Notes under the pieces: generated by a model
Database searches by the model: none
What the model saw: the letters and a program-made list of their open reading frames with translations, nothing else
What the model was told of the DNA's origin: nothing
Position numbers and translations under genes: made by a program
Assembly (NCBI GenBank): GCA_009760855.2
Contig: WPIO01000088.1
Location: 298,501-362,500, forward strand
Origin: Cristatella mucedo
Taxonomy: Eukaryota; Bryozoa; Phylactolaemata; Cristatellidae
Direction of reading: 5' to 3'
Length of the DNA: 64,000 bases
In this document: positions 61,630 to 64,000 of the stretch, piece after piece
Layout of the letters: every line of letters starts with the position of its first letter
Numbering within the stretch: position 1 is the stretch's first letter

Positions 61630-63919
61630 ACAGAGGAAGGGGAGAGGGCGAAGGGAGAGGGAGATTCTTAAAGCACCGGCTGCTTTCCGCAGGAATCGTG
61701 TAAATAGGTATGGACAGCTTCTCACCCAAATGCAGCTGAGTCCATGAGCTACATGAGCCTCGTTTTGCTGTGGAGCAAGAAGACACGTACTAATAATTGG
61801 TAGCACAGGTTGGCCTCGCCCTAGACAACATTTGACAGCCAATCTGATGCACGCAAGCCGTCACAACTTTTCGTATTTTGAGCCACTGCGAATGGAGGGG
61901 GGGGGAGGGGAGGGGAGGGGAGGAAGAAAGAGCTCCCAGGGGCTCAGGGCAAGGACAAACTGCCGGGATTTCTTCGTCAGGTGGTGCCCCCCCCCAGTAC
62001 CTCGATTTACACATTTGTGCCTCGAAGGTTCGCGATGGAAGAAAGCGAGAGCGCGTAGTCGTTGGCAGCAAGCGGATGCAATTGCAAGTGAGGGCACTTC
62101 TTGGTTTGCCGGCCGCATGGTGCGAAACCCCTCTGCTGCAACGCTCATTTTCTGTGGCCTCTGCACCGAGGTTATCAAGGCCATTGCAGCACTAGCCTGC
62201 CCCCACCCACCACTGTGCCACGTCGACACAAGCAGCCACTCGACCGGTCGCGAGGCGCTGCTTATGCGCCACCTGGCGCAGGGAGCCATGAGCCAAGTAT
62301 GTGCACCCCTAAGCCAACTTGAAACGTCTATGCAAAAACTAGCTGCCGCACTGACCGGTGTAGTAGAGCCGAGAGTGGGGTCACTAGCTGCTGCCAGCAT
62401 TCGTGATAATGCAGCCGGCAGCGTGCAAAAAGCTGGCCACAATAGAAACGACAACATAACCCCAGATCGGAGCAAATCTGCCCCGGTGCAAGGCGATGCC
62501 TCGAGTACTCAGGTCACAAGCGTTCGGTGTGCTCGGGCATGTGCAATGCATTATGAGATAAATAGCTGAGCAAACCGATGGCCAACGATGGAAAACGAGT
62601 GGCAACGAAAAAGGACGGATTAGTTCACTGTCGTCAGGAGAGACCTGCAGCTTCACCGTCTGACAGCGATCGCAGCAATCGGACTGTGGACTGCGCTCTC
62701 GCATGGCAGACTGCTGGCCCCTTGCTAATTCTTGTCTATCTTAACGACCAACCAACCGAATCTTTGATCGACATGCTAGCTAGATTGGTGAATGAGACTG
62801 AAAAAGAACTCAAGCATAAATGGAGCAGCTGTTAGGGAAATAAAGGCGACGTCTCTGTTAAGCCATCGAGACAGTGCCTCATTGCTGTGTAAGGTCTCTA
62901 GATTGGCCCATCATGCTCCCCTTGCTACAAACCCCTTTGCTGCTATAGCCTGCTGCTGGTGTAGACCGAGATAACGGCACCCCGGGCAGTCTGTGGCTTC
63001 AGCACTCGGACCACTTTGTTATCGCAGCATCATATTGTACCTCTACTTTGAGACCAGGGGCAGGTTATCAATGATTAGCTCCCTTACTAGGGTTACTCAT
63101 TTTTCGGCACTGTGACATTAGTGAACAAGCTACTGCAGTGCATTTGCAGCTGTATGAGTTAAGTGTTCCCAGTGCTCAGTTATTGAAATCAATCGGTCAT
63201 CGAGTCTAATACCGGTCTCTTTCGGCAGCAGGCTCACGACTAAGATCTTGCGCACAATGCTGGCTTCGGCAGCCAACAAGGCTGAGACGGCCGAAATGCT
63301 TGCAGTCACCGGGAACCTTGCTTCCAGCCGAATAAATGCAATCGACAGCAAGATACTGCCTCCTCCTAAAGGCAGCAAGATGCCAGCTTCCTTCGACAAA
63401 AGGACGACGGATTCGGTCATGAAAATATTCATTGCGATCGGCAGTTGGATACTGATGGTTGGCATCACACTAATAATTCGAATGCCACCGGCATTCGGCA
63501 GGGCTCTGACATCATTCTTCATAAAGATGCCTTTACACGAGTCGTTGGGAAGTCGCCTGCCATATCAGCCATACTGTAGTTATCGATTTTTTCCACTACG
63601 GTATCAGCGTAAGTGCTGCACAACGATGGCTCTGTCGTTATCGTTGACGTATTGCAAGCATCCGGTCTCCAGTCGATGCAAGCATTGTACCTCTACAAGA
63701 ATTGGTGAGAGTCGAGAGGTCATAACCTTCTTAACAAACTGTTTATTTGTTTAGTGTTCCATTGTGCTACGTCGCAAAGTATTTTGAAATATAGTAAATT
63801 ACAAGGCAAATCAATAAATTACAAGTAAACAGATAAATAAATTACATGGTAAACATCGCACTTGAGATAGAGATTGCTGTACATCGATCCTTTAAAAGAT
63901 TTGAAGAAGGAGAAGACAC

Positions 63920-63925
<6 letters not shown>
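61630..63925. other. Region without a recognised gene
   Basis: Three open frames of 85-245 codons occur (61832-62569 and 62578-62835 on the + strand; 63130-63522 on the - strand), but none shows a motif I recognise and none has clear splice-site support. They could be exons of an unidentified gene, parts of an unidentified transposon, or chance. Short G-runs lie near 61895-61920. Confidence 0.35.

Positions 63926-63970
<45 letters not shown>
63926..63970. repeat. (TA)n microsatellite
   Basis: About 45 bases of TA near the window end. Confidence 0.9.
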
Positions 63971-63972
<2 letters not shown>

Positions 63973-64000
63973 CCTTTTAAAATTTTAGTGGATTTTGATT

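Noticed and set aside
61832-62569. A 245-codon open frame as a gene
   Set aside because: No family motif, no splice partners, and a similar-length frame on the opposite strand; support is insufficient for a CDS call.

Overview
This window is metazoan nuclear DNA. Four protein-coding genes have GT-AG introns of a few hundred bases to a few kilobases. Between and inside them are LINE and tRNA-derived SINE copies, long (CT)n/(GA)n tracts and minisatellites. The host genes include a cilium/flagellum coiled-coil protein (MNS1), so the organism is a ciliated animal. An invertebrate is likely, but the species cannot be told from the sequence. Coding sequence is GC-rich, apart from one AT-rich block of about 21 kb.

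Layout. (1) 328-3529, + strand: last four visible exons of an SV2-like major facilitator transporter, whose 5' part lies outside the window. (2) 6537-12171, - strand: a complete five-exon cornichon gene of 145 codons. (3) 12785-33655: an endogenous, decayed Polinton/Maverick (adintovirus-like) element. It carries a protein-primed-type family B DNA polymerase, two penton-like proteins, a double-jelly-roll-type major capsid protein, a retrovirus-type integrase, an HNH endonuclease with an AP2-like tail, a YqaJ/alkaline-nuclease-like protein and two fibre genes with phage-like repeats, plus several unrecognised small genes. Nearly every frame is broken by stops, frameshifts, LINEs or SINEs. Two copies of one ~127-bp MITE in opposite orientation lie at 12657-12784 and 34142-34268 on either side. 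(4) 37689-44172, - strand: a complete eight-exon MNS1 gene of 503 codons. (5) 48318-58083, - strand: seven exons (549 codons) of a METTL25/METTL25B-type methyltransferase-like gene without its 5' end. (6) 59.2-64.0 kb: a LINE tail, a dead Tc1/mariner transposase, a SINE and large CT tracts, with no recognisable host gene.

The host genes are unrelated housekeeping or cell-biology genes: vesicle/membrane transport, ER export of cargo, axonemal structure and an RNA/small-molecule methyltransferase fold. The exon models were built by reading conserved family sequence and splice sites; all exon phases close without a gap. The viral block reads as a fossil that entered long ago and later served as a landing site for the host's LINE and SINE families.
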